The position numbers and the translations under genes were made by a program. Of a stretch of 64,000 nucleotides of DNA, positions 18,901 to 27,565 are shown in pieces; the stretch's first letter is position 1, and every line of letters begins with the position of its first letter. The DNA is from Bacterioplanoides sp965219715 (GTDB taxonomy: Bacteria; Pseudomonadota; Gammaproteobacteria; Pseudomonadales; Oceanobacteraceae), in contig NZ_OZ244785.1 of the NCBI RefSeq assembly GCF_965219715.1, positions 1,116,001 through 1,180,000 on the forward strand, read 5' to 3'. The notes under the pieces are model-generated. The model was not told where the DNA came from and made no database searches. It worked only from the letters and a program-made list of their open reading frames with translations.

Positions 18901-19075
18901 CAGCACCAGTTTAACCACCACTCTGGGCCTGATTCCTCTGGCCATGAGCGACCCTCAGTGGTACCCATTGTGTATGGCCATTGTCTTTGGATTAACCAGC
19001 TCTACCGTTATTACACTGGTGATCATTCCCTGCATTTACCATCTGTTAGCGCCAGCGCAGAAGGAGCAGGTATAA
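15932..19075 (+). CDS. RND-family efflux pump inner-membrane subunit
   Basis: A 1047-residue AcrB-type proton-driven pump with the usual plan: TM1, a large periplasmic loop, TM2-6, a hinge, TM7, a second loop and TM8-12. It should export drugs, solvents or metabolites with the adaptor encoded just before it. In TM4 the sequence is GMLVDVFILVMDGM: Asp406 lines up with AcrB Asp407, but the position of Asp408 is Val. TM10 has IVVNNAIVMVEY where AcrB has its relay Lys. The relay therefore differs from AcrB and may define another RND subfamily. It overlaps both neighbours by one base (TAATG), implying translational coupling. Confidence 0.93.
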   Translation: MAGLFDKLFLQTVFARLMLVFILLAGTGAAMTMIIENNPDLEIPQMVVTIEWPGASSSQIEKEIINKAEKKIKGIKGLKKYASGSFNSFGIITVEFNADMDIPVARQRLKARLDEARSEFPDAAKAPQIEEVSVSDIPIVSFMLHGALDNETMATVSEHVKRKLENLKGVKKIELAGETKKVVHIRMISDRLRALAISPITVRDRLQAANIDAPWGKFEGDHQEYQINLNERFADIERLKKLPIIKLSENRTVLLKEIADVYLGTQRLKSLSAYSVDGQPFENGVNVSVFKRPGADALLWIETAKQEMEKISQSSVWPQALNYSVISDESEQIDQAFGDMFSNMWQAMVLVFIVLFVIMTWREALIAGMAIPLTFLASLILLAATGYTLNSIVLIGMVMALGMLVDVFILVMDGMNDSLNNKKMSMSDAIRNTVKSYALPAFAGQLTTILAMAPLMAIGGLDGKFIRQIPMAVVYCLIFSFIIAFIISVPLSRYLLKEKTDNSKADSGFFDRLMQASSQKVHSWILAGPLASKRRSGVYVGITVVAFIGSMILAGFLQSEMYPKADGRNLGITLELHPNTELQESRRIAEKVGDYLRQQPYFSDITMLVGAQSPFARTSLSDNLLPEESEHLIGFSVRFTPKDKREKLAYQYLPEISNGIHQSLKNEPGWNLILTPQVGGSNAQDPVQIEITGPDVKQLQTLAQQIKQKLEQIPGTTDARDNIGALRNEVEISYDHDALNYFGLSEDDVSDQVRLALENDEIGKFKRDGILEDYPIHLGTEWPSRNKHVGGPTTDEEFMLMKVLNSEGQDISLSLLTRYRVEQKPVTLIHSQGMRAVTISAKTQDRTVAEILADIQPQLDTLVGGYGDQYQYRFRGEAESSEEAYGNIGSVFILAMFLVFAVLTLLFNSFRQPLIILVTIPFAMIGVFGGFFLFGMNMSFPAMIGIVSLVGIVVNNAIVMVEYINQQTKLGMSAVMAAAAGTRDRFRPIISTSLTTTLGLIPLAMSDPQWYPLCMAIVFGLTSSTVITLVIIPCIYHLLAPAQKEQV

Positions 19076-19818
19076 TGGACGGCATTACTCTGCCACCAGC
19101 CACCCTGGAACATACAAAAGACTACAATAGTCGCTGGCCGGTTCACCCGGTCAGCCTGCTGTACCAACAACTGGCTCTGAGCTTTAAAGAACAGGTAAAA
19201 CCCTATATGCCACGTAAAACCAAAGATGAAGCTGAACAAACCCGCCTGAGCATTATGCAGGCGGCCATCGAAGTGTTTAACGACAAGGGCGTGTCGCGTT
19301 CAACGCTGGCAGATATTGCCACCGAAGCAGGCGTTACACGTGGTGCGATTTACTGGCATTTCGACAACAAAACGGATCTGGTGCATCAAATGATGAGCCA
19401 TTACTTTGATGGCATCGATCAGCAGGTTCGCGAACAGCACAGCGGCCTTCAGGGCGTGGAAATGCTGCTGAAGGCAGTCGACAGCTGGATTGATATCATT
19501 GAGGAGCGCGAAGACATCCAGAAACTGCTGGAAATTTCTTTCTTTAAGATGGAACACACCGGTGATATGTCTGCTTTGCACGAAATTGAAAGCAACATTC
19601 TGCAAAGTGATATCTCTCAACTGGTCAGCGATTTACAACACAATGTACAAACCGGCGACATCAGGGCAGATGCAGACCTGACCAAAGCCAGCATCTCATT
19701 TATTGCTCTTTCCCAGGGCATCCTGATGCAATGGATACTGCTGAAGAAAACCTTTTCTCTTCGTTCCGTATTGATATCCAGTATCGAAGCACTGCTTAAT
19801 GACATCCGGGTAAAATAA
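19075..19818 (+). CDS. TetR/AcrR-family repressor of the efflux operon
   Basis: Transcriptional repressor with a TetR helix-turn-helix (STLADIATEAGVTRGAIYWHF) and an AcrR-like all-alpha ligand domain. Two starts are possible. ATG 19075 overlaps the pump stop codon as TAATG, exactly as the pump overlaps the adaptor gene, and follows AAGGAG; it gives 247 residues with a 44-residue N-terminal extension. ATG 19207 (MPRKTKDEAE) gives the usual 203-residue length but has a weak ribosome site. I call the longer form on translational signals and leave the choice open. The likely targets are the two AcrR-like operators before the operon. Confidence 0.85.
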   Translation: MDGITLPPATLEHTKDYNSRWPVHPVSLLYQQLALSFKEQVKPYMPRKTKDEAEQTRLSIMQAAIEVFNDKGVSRSTLADIATEAGVTRGAIYWHFDNKTDLVHQMMSHYFDGIDQQVREQHSGLQGVEMLLKAVDSWIDIIEEREDIQKLLEISFFKMEHTGDMSALHEIESNILQSDISQLVSDLQHNVQTGDIRADADLTKASISFIALSQGILMQWILLKKTFSLRSVLISSIEALLNDIRVK

Positions 19819-19963
19819 AACCCGCCATATAAGCAGTGAGACCTCCCATTACTGCGCAGCTCTGTATAAGCGCTTCGCAGTTGGTTAGAATGCGCGGCTT
19901 TATTTGACCAACCAGACAACTCTTGATCTGTTGCTATGGCACAGATCTGCTACCGGAGCCCCT

Positions 19964-20506
19964 ATGAGCCGCTATAGCCAGGAAATTAAAGACGCCATCC
20001 GCACCGTTCCGAACTGGCCTGAAGAAGGTGTGATGTTTCGTGACATTATGCCGCTGCTTCAGGATGCCAAGGCATTTCGCCTGTTGATTGACAGCTTTGT
20101 TCACCGCTATCAGAACATGCAACTCGACGCGATTGCCGCCATTGATGCTCGCGGCTTTATTCTGGGTGCCCCACTCGCTTACGAACTGGGTTTAAGCCTG
20201 GTGCCGGTGCGTAAAAAAGGAAAACTGCCATTTAAAACCGTTACTCAGGATTACGATCTGGAATACGGCAGCGCCACCATTGAGTTGCATACTGATGCGT
20301 TTAAAGCCGGTGATCGGGTACTGGTAATGGATGACTTAATTGCCACAGGTGGTACTATGCTGGCCGCCTGTGAGCTGGTGAAAAAACTGGGTGCTGAAGT
20401 GGTCGAAACCGCGGCCATCATCGACCTGCCAGATCTCAAAGGTGGTGAAAAGTTGCGTCAGGCTGGTTTTGACGTTTACGCCATTTGTGAATTTGAAGGC
20501 CTCTGA
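19964..20506 (+). CDS. apt: Adenine phosphoribosyltransferase
   Basis: Purine salvage enzyme that makes AMP from adenine and PRPP, in the cytoplasm. At 180 residues it is of normal length. ATG 19964 follows GGAG and gives the typical N-terminus (IRTVPNWPEEGVMFRDI); the frame is open 20 codons further up without homology. The PRPP-binding loop VLVMDDLIATGGTMLA and AAIDARGFILGAPLAY are intact. It is followed after 17 bases by yejK on the same strand. Confidence 0.95.
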   Translation: MSRYSQEIKDAIRTVPNWPEEGVMFRDIMPLLQDAKAFRLLIDSFVHRYQNMQLDAIAAIDARGFILGAPLAYELGLSLVPVRKKGKLPFKTVTQDYDLEYGSATIELHTDAFKAGDRVLVMDDLIATGGTMLAACELVKKLGAEVVETAAIIDLPDLKGGEKLRQAGFDVYAICEFEGL

Positions 20507-20523
20507 TACGGAGCCAGAGTTTT

Positions 20524-21639
20524 ATGACCATACGCCACTTTGTTACTCATCAGATCAGCAAAGATCCGAAAGAACCTGCCGCTACACTGCATTGCAGCGA
20601 ACAGGAAGCCGACTTTGACGACGAACACAGTGAGCGTTTTTATTCCCAGGCGACCAGTCAGCTCAAGGGCATTCTGACCCAGCGTGCCGGCAAACGTTAC
20701 GGTGCTTTCCACCCGGAAGTGACCCTGATGCGGGCGCAGATACAGGACTGGAAAGGTGATCGACAGAACTTTATGTCGCTCACCCGCCGCCTCAGCAAGT
20801 ACTTCGCCAACAGCCTCGATAACACCGAGTTTGCCATCGACGGTTATCTGGCTTTTATCTATGAAGAACTGGCCGACAGCGATCGGTTATACGTATTCCA
20901 TTTGCGTCGCAAAACCAGCGTATCGATTAATGCCGATATGACGTTAACAGAAACGCATTATATTGATTTTTCCAATACTGGCTTTGGTGTCATGATCAAC
21001 CTGACCGATTGGCTGGTACAGGAAGAAGAAAAATACATCACCTTCAGTTTTGGCCGTGCCGATAAACCGCTGCAAAATCAGTTCGGTGATTTTATGGGGT
21101 TTACCGATACGTTAGACACTGCTGCTGAAACCGAAGCCTTCCTGCAGATTGTTGATGAGTTCAGCCAGAACCTGCCTGCAGAACAAAGCTTCGAATACAA
21201 AAGCAAAGTTGTCGATTACTGCATGGAGCAGGATAAACGCGGTGAGGCCGTCGATTTTACCGACTTGGCAGATTACGTTGAATCGCAAATGGAATCGAAA
21301 CCGGAAAGTAAATCCGGCGAAGACTTTTCTCATTATATTGTCGAAAAACAAAAGGAACGTCAGGCCAGCAAACCCGCTTTAACGCCGGAACAAATGGCCG
21401 AACAAGGCGCTCCAACTGCTCAGGTAGCAGAAGCCATTAAAACCGAATTAATTCCGGACCGGAGAAAACTCAAGAGTTTTATTCGTTACAGCGGTAAAAA
21501 CAAAGATATCAGCCTGAGTTTTTCCGCTGCCATGCTGGAAGGTGACGTGGTATTTGACGGCGTTAATAACCGTTTGCAGATTAATAAGTTGCCTGAATCT
21601 CTGATCAAGCAACTTAAAGCACAAAAAGAAGACGACTAA
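20524..21639 (+). CDS. yejK: Nucleoid-associated protein YejK/NdpA
   Basis: A 371-residue member of the NdpA family, cytoplasmic and associated with nucleoid DNA. It has the family N-terminus (TIRHFVTHQISKD), the central SINADMTLTETHYIDFS and a C-terminal KSFIRYSGKNKDISLSFSA. It is somewhat longer than the E. coli protein because of a Lys/Glu/Pro-rich linker at about 270-305. Its last four bases overlap the end of the convergent gene on the other strand, so no terminator separates them. Confidence 0.88.
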   Translation: MTIRHFVTHQISKDPKEPAATLHCSEQEADFDDEHSERFYSQATSQLKGILTQRAGKRYGAFHPEVTLMRAQIQDWKGDRQNFMSLTRRLSKYFANSLDNTEFAIDGYLAFIYEELADSDRLYVFHLRRKTSVSINADMTLTETHYIDFSNTGFGVMINLTDWLVQEEEKYITFSFGRADKPLQNQFGDFMGFTDTLDTAAETEAFLQIVDEFSQNLPAEQSFEYKSKVVDYCMEQDKRGEAVDFTDLADYVESQMESKPESKSGEDFSHYIVEKQKERQASKPALTPEQMAEQGAPTAQVAEAIKTELIPDRRKLKSFIRYSGKNKDISLSFSAAMLEGDVVFDGVNNRLQINKLPESLIKQLKAQKEDD

Positions 21640-22388
21640 GACGATTCGCCTGCGACCAGTTCATCAGAGATACCGGTCTGAATTAATGTCCGCAATGAAC
21701 TGGCAGTACGGCGAACAATAAAAACGGCCGAATTTTTATTGTAATCCAACACGGTTTTTTCGATAAATTTCCATTTGCGCGTCAGTGTTTTCGCCAAGGC
21801 CGCATCGCTGACCTTCAGGTTTTCCAGCTCCGTTTTAAACATACGGTTGTAGTCTTCGATACCAGTTTCCGGCACCGAGAACCCACCAAATACATTGATG
21901 TTATAAAAAGTATAACCACCGACAACCTGCTCAAGATGAATTAAAGACATCAGTAGTGGTCTTTTGTCTGCGGCGATATCACCTTCAGAAATCTCTGCCC
22001 TAGCCTTCTGCAGTGCTTCAACTAATTGCTGCTGCAACACTTCGTAACGGCGGGGAAATTTCACCATATCAGCCTGATCATCTTCAATCAGATCGGAGTA
22101 CACAAAACGCGTCAGTACTTGCCAGTGTTTGGCGACCTGTGGCCAACGGGAATTAAAATCGGCAACCAGTTCATCGCCGTTTTGCAGGGTTTTTTCCAGA
22201 TCAGCCAGAGAGCGGCGATCCTTTTCTTTGTGAATATAGTCACTCATATCGCCGAGGGTACGATATATATTTGCTTCGAAAAGCAGCAGAGAATGACTTT
22301 GTTTAGCTGATTCTGCCTGACAATGAGCCGTTAGCATCAAACTCAAAGCGACCAGAGTAATTGCGATGTGGTTGAAGAAGCGATCCAT
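21636..22388 (-). CDS. Secreted helical protein of unknown function
   Basis: Not recognised. The 250-residue product has a signal peptide (ALSLMLTAHCQAES) and then an almost wholly helical composition with several amphipathic segments (LLLFEANIYRTLGDMSDYI, LQQQLVEALQKARAEI). It is probably periplasmic; Cys 23 lies close to the predicted cleavage site, but the surrounding residues are a poor lipobox. It ends inside the stop region of yejK (tail-to-tail overlap). The arrangement of long helices is reminiscent of PilJ-type or chemoreceptor periplasmic helix bundles, but that is only an impression. Confidence 0.7.
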   Translation of the reverse strand: MDRFFNHIAITLVALSLMLTAHCQAESAKQSHSLLLFEANIYRTLGDMSDYIHKEKDRRSLADLEKTLQNGDELVADFNSRWPQVAKHWQVLTRFVYSDLIEDDQADMVKFPRRYEVLQQQLVEALQKARAEISEGDIAADKRPLLMSLIHLEQVVGGYTFYNINVFGGFSVPETGIEDYNRMFKTELENLKVSDAALAKTLTRKWKFIEKTVLDYNKNSAVFIVRRTASSLRTLIQTGISDELVAGESS

Positions 22389-22497
22389 GGCACCAGCTCA
22401 GTTATTATTATGAACCTTCATGCTAAGGTGCCAGAGCGAGATAATCAATCATTAGCGTTGAGCAAATCAGCCAACCAGCAAACATTTCAGCTCATGC

Positions 22498-23313
22498 TCA
22501 GCTTTTCTTGCCAGCATCCCTGGCAATTCGCTCAATCACGCGGGATGCGGCGACAAATCCGAACGTTCCCGTCACCATTGTGGCTGAACCAAACCCGGAC
22601 GAACAATCCAGCCGGGTACTGTCACCAGCAAAGGACTTAGTCTGGCAAACACTGCCATCCGCCTGGGGGTAAGAAAGTTGTTCGGTAGAAAACACACAGG
22701 GAACAGAATAATTACGCGAAGCATTGCGGGAAAAATTGTATTCGCGACGTAATAACGAGCGGACCTTACGGGCCAGTGGATCATTAAACGTTTTATTTAA
22801 ATCACCAATCTGAATCTGTGTCGGGTCAATCTGCCCGCCCGCAGCACCGGTGGTCACTATGCGGATTTTATTACGCTTACAGTGAGCAATCAGCGCCGCT
22901 TTATTTTTTACGCTATCAATGCAATCGATGACGTAATCAAAACCCGGGGGAATTAACTCGCGCTGATTCGCTGCCGTTACAAACTCCATCTTGCTGTGTA
23001 CGGTTACTTCAGGGTTGATGGCTTTGAGACGCTGCTCAACTGCCTCAATCTTTAATTGCCCAACAGTGGATTTCATTGCGTGAATCTGACGATTGGTATT
23101 GGTCACACAAATGTCGTCCATATCAATCAGTGTTATTTCACCCACACCTGAACGCACCAGCGCCTCAGCAGCCCAGGAACCCACACCACCAATGCCAACC
23201 ACACAAACGTGAGCACTGGCTAAGCGCAGCAGACCATCGTTACCATACAGGCGGCCAATGCCGCCAAAACGATCAATATAATCGGGAGTCAGAGAAGAAA
23301 AATCGGCGCTCAT
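22498..23313 (-). CDS. tcdA: tRNA threonylcarbamoyladenosine dehydratase
   Basis: E1/MoeB-like enzyme (CsdL/TcdA) that cyclises t6A37 of tRNA to ct6A using ATP. The 271-residue product starts at MSADFSS; an upstream extension of the frame lacks homology. Signatures are the RFGGIGRLYG opening, the nucleotide-binding GIGGVGSWAAEALVRSG, DMDDICVTNTNRQ and the Cys-containing C-terminal FGSATMVTGTFGF. It sits 46 bases downstream of the secreted chalcone-isomerase-like gene on the same strand. Confidence 0.92.
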   Translation of the reverse strand: MSADFSSLTPDYIDRFGGIGRLYGNDGLLRLASAHVCVVGIGGVGSWAAEALVRSGVGEITLIDMDDICVTNTNRQIHAMKSTVGQLKIEAVEQRLKAINPEVTVHSKMEFVTAANQRELIPPGFDYVIDCIDSVKNKAALIAHCKRNKIRIVTTGAAGGQIDPTQIQIGDLNKTFNDPLARKVRSLLRREYNFSRNASRNYSVPCVFSTEQLSYPQADGSVCQTKSFAGDSTRLDCSSGFGSATMVTGTFGFVAASRVIERIARDAGKKS

Positions 23314-23359
23314 CACACTGTCGGACAGAAAACTTGGAGGCTGGAGTATACCACTAATG

Positions 23360-24025
23360 TTAGGAAGCGTTACTTGCCAGCGTTGTGCTTTGTTGTTGCG
23401 GCAAGCGCAACCAGCGAGCTGTTTGAGAGATGCGGTGCAACGTCGGCTCACCGTGATCAAATGTACGCTGAATGCCCCGTAGTGTGTCTTTTGGCAGCTT
23501 ACCCAGCAGTCCGTGTTTTAACGCCGGAACCGGAGAAATTTTAGCCGTCAGTACAGTCACCAGAGTGTTCAGAAAGTCAGCCGATAAACGCGCGTGCTCG
23601 TGATAGTTGATACTCAGAGACACATGATCTTTTTCCTGCTTCAGCACCAGATAATCATGCTGCTGCAAAGACCCCTTTACCGCACCGAGGAATCGGGTGA
23701 AATCCTGATGGCCCTGCAATGAATCATGATCAACTGCAGATAACGCATCAATCCAAAGCTGGCGGAAGCGACGCTGGCTGATACTGGCTTCAACCACTTT
23801 GAACTCAAGACGCATCGGTAGTGCCGGAGTTTCAGCGGTGTCTTCACTGTCAGCCTGTTCGCCACTCAGATCAAGACGCTCGTAACGATCCTGAGTGTAT
23901 AACGCCGTAGCAAACCAGGGCTTATCGAGGGTTTCAAACAAACCAACCCCTTTCAGATCCGCCGCGGAAGTAACACTGGCGAACGTCATAGTGAGCAGCA
24001 AAAACAGCGCTTTTCTCACGGTCAT
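23360..24025 (-). CDS. Secreted protein, possibly chalcone isomerase-like
   Basis: A 221-residue protein with a clear signal peptide (LFLLLTMTFASVTSAAD). The mature start GVGLFETLDKPWFATALYT and the later PMRLEFKVVEASISQRRFRQLWIDAL resemble the bacterial chalcone isomerase-like periplasmic domain found in many marine gammaproteobacteria, whose function is not established. No catalytic assignment is made. It may be cotranscribed with tcdA. Confidence 0.65.
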   Translation of the reverse strand: MTVRKALFLLLTMTFASVTSAADLKGVGLFETLDKPWFATALYTQDRYERLDLSGEQADSEDTAETPALPMRLEFKVVEASISQRRFRQLWIDALSAVDHDSLQGHQDFTRFLGAVKGSLQQHDYLVLKQEKDHVSLSINYHEHARLSADFLNTLVTVLTAKISPVPALKHGLLGKLPKDTLRGIQRTFDHGEPTLHRISQTARWLRLPQQQSTTLASNAS

Positions 24026-24292
24026 TTTTTACCTCGTTTTACATTTCGACCGACACGACCATCATGCGTTTTTATGAAATATCCCAGCAACGACCAAATA
24101 CGCCATGTTCGCCCAAACTCGTCAAACAACCGTCACAAAAGCCAATAACCCACATAAACCATTGATTTAAAACAATTTTAATTTTTGACCAAAAACGGAG
24201 CTGGCACCTGAAAGACCATAATTGAGACATGGGTCATAAATATGACAACGATCAGCAGAAACGGCTTTTCGAAAGATAGAGAGGAAGGAAAG

Positions 24293-24760
24293 TCAGAGGT
24301 TAATCAGGTTGATACGGCCCGATTGATCAACCAGGTCGCGATACAAGCGGTCCTGCATTTCGGGCTTACGCACATCTTCAAGCGTTACCCGGGCAAGCAC
24401 CTGCATCAACAGTTTATTGATACCGCCCCAGCTACTCGACAGTGAACAGTTCTCTATAATGTCGCACTGATGATCATCAACCGAGCATTCCGTCAGAGCC
24501 ACTGGCCCTTCAAATGCCTGTACCACGTCGAGAATGCGGATCTGCTCCGGTGCGCGGGCAAGCCGGTAACCACCCTTGGCACCACGCTGGGCAATCACAA
24601 GTCCGGCATCCGCCAATGCTTTCATTACTTTGCGCACGGTTGGCAGTGGAAGGACGGTGGCGTCAACAATGTCTTCGGTGGATTGCTTCACCGACCCGGC
24701 ACGGGCCAGGTGATCAAGCACCACCACACCGTAATCTGTCAGCTTACCAATCTTTAACAT
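24293..24760 (-). CDS. Rrf2-family regulator, SUF-system type
   Basis: A 155-residue winged-helix regulator of the Rrf2/IscR family. The recognition region is TVLPLPTVRKVMKALADAG. Three cysteines in ECSVDDHQCDIIENC fit an Fe-S cluster-binding loop, as in IscR and the SUF-associated regulator. It probably senses Fe-S or redox status. Unlike many relatives, no suf genes are adjacent. It is divergent from the cyclophilin gene, with about 107 bases between the two starts. The 267 bases downstream contain no gene I can support. Confidence 0.85.
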   Translation of the reverse strand: MLKIGKLTDYGVVVLDHLARAGSVKQSTEDIVDATVLPLPTVRKVMKALADAGLVIAQRGAKGGYRLARAPEQIRILDVVQAFEGPVALTECSVDDHQCDIIENCSLSSSWGGINKLLMQVLARVTLEDVRKPEMQDRLYRDLVDQSGRINLINL

Positions 24761-24867
24761 TCACCTGCCCCACTGTTGCTGGATGTGATGATACCATGAA
24801 GCACCTTCACAAATGCATTCGCTTACATTAGCGTAACGACACTTATAAAAACTCCATGGAGAGAACT

Positions 24868-25470
24868 ATGCGCCCTATGGCCAAAATTTTTATTCTGATC
24901 ACCAGTTTACTGGCAACTCTGATGTCTTTTTCAGCTTACGCTGCCGATAACAAAGCAGCAGCAAAAGAGGCAACCAATCAGGCTGAGGACACGGTGACTG
25001 TTGTGATCAAAACCAGCCAGGGTGATATTGAGCTGGAATTAGACCGCGCCAAAGCGCCAATCAGTGTTGAAAACTTCCTGACCTATATCGAATCAGACCA
25101 TTATGACAGCACTATCTTCCACCGTGTTATCCGCAACTTCATGATTCAGGGCGGCGGTTTCGATGAAAACATGATCCGCAAAGCAACGCTGCCGGCGATT
25201 AAAAACGAAGCCAAGAACGGTTTAAAAAATGATCGTGGCACCATCGCGATGGCTCGTACCGGTCAGGTTGATAGCGCTACCAGCCAGTTTTTTATTAACA
25301 CCAAAAATAACGACTTCCTGAACCATGGTTTCCGCGATTATGGTTATGCCGTATTTGGTAAAGTGACTCAGGGAATGGACGTCGTCGATAAAATTGATAG
25401 CACAGCGACCGGTGCACGAGACGTTCCGGTTGAGCCAATTGTGATTAAGGATGTTATTGTTAAAAAATAA
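24868..25470 (+). CDS. Periplasmic peptidyl-prolyl cis-trans isomerase (cyclophilin)
   Basis: Prolyl isomerase that assists folding of exported proteins. ATG 24868 is preferred because GGAGAG lies just before it (the upstream ATG overlaps that site). The 200-residue product has a signal peptide ending SAYAAD and a cyclophilin fold with FHRVIRNFMIQGGGF, GTIAMART and SQFFINTKNNDFLN. It resembles PpiA. A strong terminator follows 14 bases after the stop codon. Confidence 0.92.
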   Translation: MRPMAKIFILITSLLATLMSFSAYAADNKAAAKEATNQAEDTVTVVIKTSQGDIELELDRAKAPISVENFLTYIESDHYDSTIFHRVIRNFMIQGGGFDENMIRKATLPAIKNEAKNGLKNDRGTIAMARTGQVDSATSQFFINTKNNDFLNHGFRDYGYAVFGKVTQGMDVVDKIDSTATGARDVPVEPIVIKDVIVKK

Positions 25471-25483
25471 TGACTCTGAAACT

Positions 25484-25514
25484 AAAAAGCGCGACCGATT
25501 CCGTCGCGCTTTTT
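25484..25514 (+). terminator. Intrinsic terminator after the cyclophilin gene
   Basis: A perfect 12-bp stem, AAAAAGCGCGAC with its complement, and a 7-base loop, ending in a T-run. The A-run on the left makes it usable in both directions. Confidence 0.9.
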
Positions 25515-25599
25515 AATTCTGACCAGATAATATCCGCAACAATCCTGCTCCGGCACTTTTCAAAGCAGCCGCTACAAATTTACAGCAATGACTGCAAAT

Positions 25600-26481
25600 T
25601 CAAAGCAACCACCACAGCAGCGCAGGCACAGAAGCAAAAGAGATCAATGTCGACATAACCACCATACCCGCTACCGCTTCCGGTTCACGCTGATAGCGCT
25701 CCGCAAACAGATAATTAAATACGGCCACCGGCATTGCCGCCTGAATAATAACAACCCCTTTCTCTGTTCCCTCTAAACCCAGAAGCCCGGCAACCAACAG
25801 CCCGACTAATAAGCCTCCACCAATGCGCATCACACTGTAAAACAAGGCTTGCTGCCACTGTCCAACATGCAACCGCTGTAGCGAAACACCCAACGTGATC
25901 AACATCAACGGGATGGTCATACCACCAATTAATTCAACCGAATTTTTCACCGGAGCTGGAAGAGACAGATCAAATGCGAGCAAGCTGACTCCCAGGACGA
26001 TGGCGTACAGAATAGGCATCTTTATCATGCCTTTTAAACCACCGGCGTCGCGCCCTCCGGCTAATAAAATACCGGCGGGAAAATGTGCCACCGACAGCAC
26101 CATAAAAAATGCCAGAGCTAATGCCAGACCTTCTTCACCAAATGCCAGCATACAAATGGGCAGACCCATATTGCCAACATTCGGGAACATAAATGACGGT
26201 AAAAAAGCCCGAACATCATCGCCACGGAGTCGCGGAATAATAGCACCCAAAGCTCCCATCACAGCAGCAACCAGAATGCAGGCTAACGCCGTGCGCTGAA
26301 AAGCCTGAATATCCAGCTCAACACTACTGAGTACAGACAACATCAGACAAGGCGCACCAACGTGCAACACCAGTCGGGAGATAAATTCCGGATCAAAGTC
26401 ATAACCAGACTTTGCCCAATAAAAACCGATGGCGGCACAGGCAAGTACTGGCGCCATCACAGAAAAGATTTCATATAACAT
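25600..26481 (-). CDS. AEC (auxin efflux carrier) family transporter
   Basis: An inner-membrane transporter of 293 residues with about ten hydrophobic segments, typical for AEC/MleP-type carriers of organic acids or related anions. The N-terminus (IFSVMAPVLACAAIGFYWAK) and the two inverted five-helix halves fit the family, including GNMGLPI in the first discontinuous helix. The substrate cannot be told. It lies just downstream of an AraC regulator on the same strand. Confidence 0.85.
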   Translation of the reverse strand: MLYEIFSVMAPVLACAAIGFYWAKSGYDFDPEFISRLVLHVGAPCLMLSVLSSVELDIQAFQRTALACILVAAVMGALGAIIPRLRGDDVRAFLPSFMFPNVGNMGLPICMLAFGEEGLALALAFFMVLSVAHFPAGILLAGGRDAGGLKGMIKMPILYAIVLGVSLLAFDLSLPAPVKNSVELIGGMTIPLMLITLGVSLQRLHVGQWQQALFYSVMRIGGGLLVGLLVAGLLGLEGTEKGVVIIQAAMPVAVFNYLFAERYQREPEAVAGMVVMSTLISFASVPALLWWLL

Positions 26482-26544
26482 AGGCGAATGCTACACCAAG
26501 CCCGCCTCGCTCAACAGGCGCTTAACGTCGTAGGTAAAAATCCT

Positions 26545-27438
26545 TTACCGCGCTGCACGGACATCCCCTACCGTGCGGCTGAATTGTTTTTTAAAGGCAC
26601 GAGAAAATGCCGCCTCAGAGCGATAACCAACAGCGTCGGCTACGGCTTCAACACTGGCGCCACGCTGTAATTCAGCCCAGGCCAGCTGAATTCGCCACCA
26701 GGTTAAATATTGCGTTGCCGTCATACCACTGGTTTTACTGAATAATTCGGCAAAACGGGTCCGGGACATGCCCGCCTCTTTCGCCAGCGTTTGCAGTTGC
26801 CACGGATTTGCGGGCTGTCGATGAATGGCTTCAACCGCTTTATATAATCGCGGTTGTGCGTACAACGCCAGAATACCGCTTTCGTGTGGGTAATTTTCGG
26901 CATAACAGCGCAATGCATAAGCCACCAGTAATTCGCACAAGCGATTCAGCACCGGGCTGTTCATCTCGACTCCGGCAATGCTTTCAGCGACGATTAATTG
27001 CTTCAGCGGCTCCAGCCATTGCCGGGCTCTTTCTGCCTTAACCACCAGTACTCTGGGCAACAACCTAACTAGCTGCTCGCCACCCTGATGCTGAAAATGA
27101 ATCGAACCACACAACATACTGGTACCAGCCTGGTGCTGGGATGCTGCAATGCCCAGATGTTGCTGTGGCCCGGTTAACGGCTCAATTGGCTCCATGGTGT
27201 GCGGCAATTCACGTGGGAAAATTACCACGTCGCCTTCGTCCAGACGCCACTCACCTTCATCAGGCACCCGCAATAAACAGCCTCCCTGGGTAGGCATATG
27301 GAAACAGGTTGCGTCCAGCGTATGCTCTCGAATCAACCAGTTACCGCACACCCGGGCATTATGGTAAACATCCACATCCAGACGGACTAAGTTCAATAAA
27401 TCATGAATGACGGCCAATCGTAACGTCTCCTGCAGCAA
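26545..27438 (-). CDS. AraC-family regulator with N-terminal cupin domain
   Basis: A 297-residue transcription factor. The N-terminal cupin-like region (about 10-180, with CFHMPTQGGCLLRVPDEG and EGDVVIFPRELPHTM) should bind a small effector. The C-terminal AraC double helix-turn-helix (about 195-295) has WQLQTLAKEAGMSRTRFAELF and VADAVGYRSEAAFSRAFKKQF. It is divergent from an AhpD-like gene 127 bases away, the usual arrangement for a regulator and its target. Confidence 0.9.
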   Translation of the reverse strand: MLQETLRLAVIHDLLNLVRLDVDVYHNARVCGNWLIREHTLDATCFHMPTQGGCLLRVPDEGEWRLDEGDVVIFPRELPHTMEPIEPLTGPQQHLGIAASQHQAGTSMLCGSIHFQHQGGEQLVRLLPRVLVVKAERARQWLEPLKQLIVAESIAGVEMNSPVLNRLCELLVAYALRCYAENYPHESGILALYAQPRLYKAVEAIHRQPANPWQLQTLAKEAGMSRTRFAELFSKTSGMTATQYLTWWRIQLAWAELQRGASVEAVADAVGYRSEAAFSRAFKKQFSRTVGDVRAAR

Positions 27439-27565
27439 TCAAACCGGTACGTTAAAGCATATATTTCGTACTATAAAGCATTAATCAACCCACTCATAAC
27501 CTCTATAGTGATATCTCACTTATCACAACGGCCACCCAATTTACGGTGGCACCAGGAGATCAACG

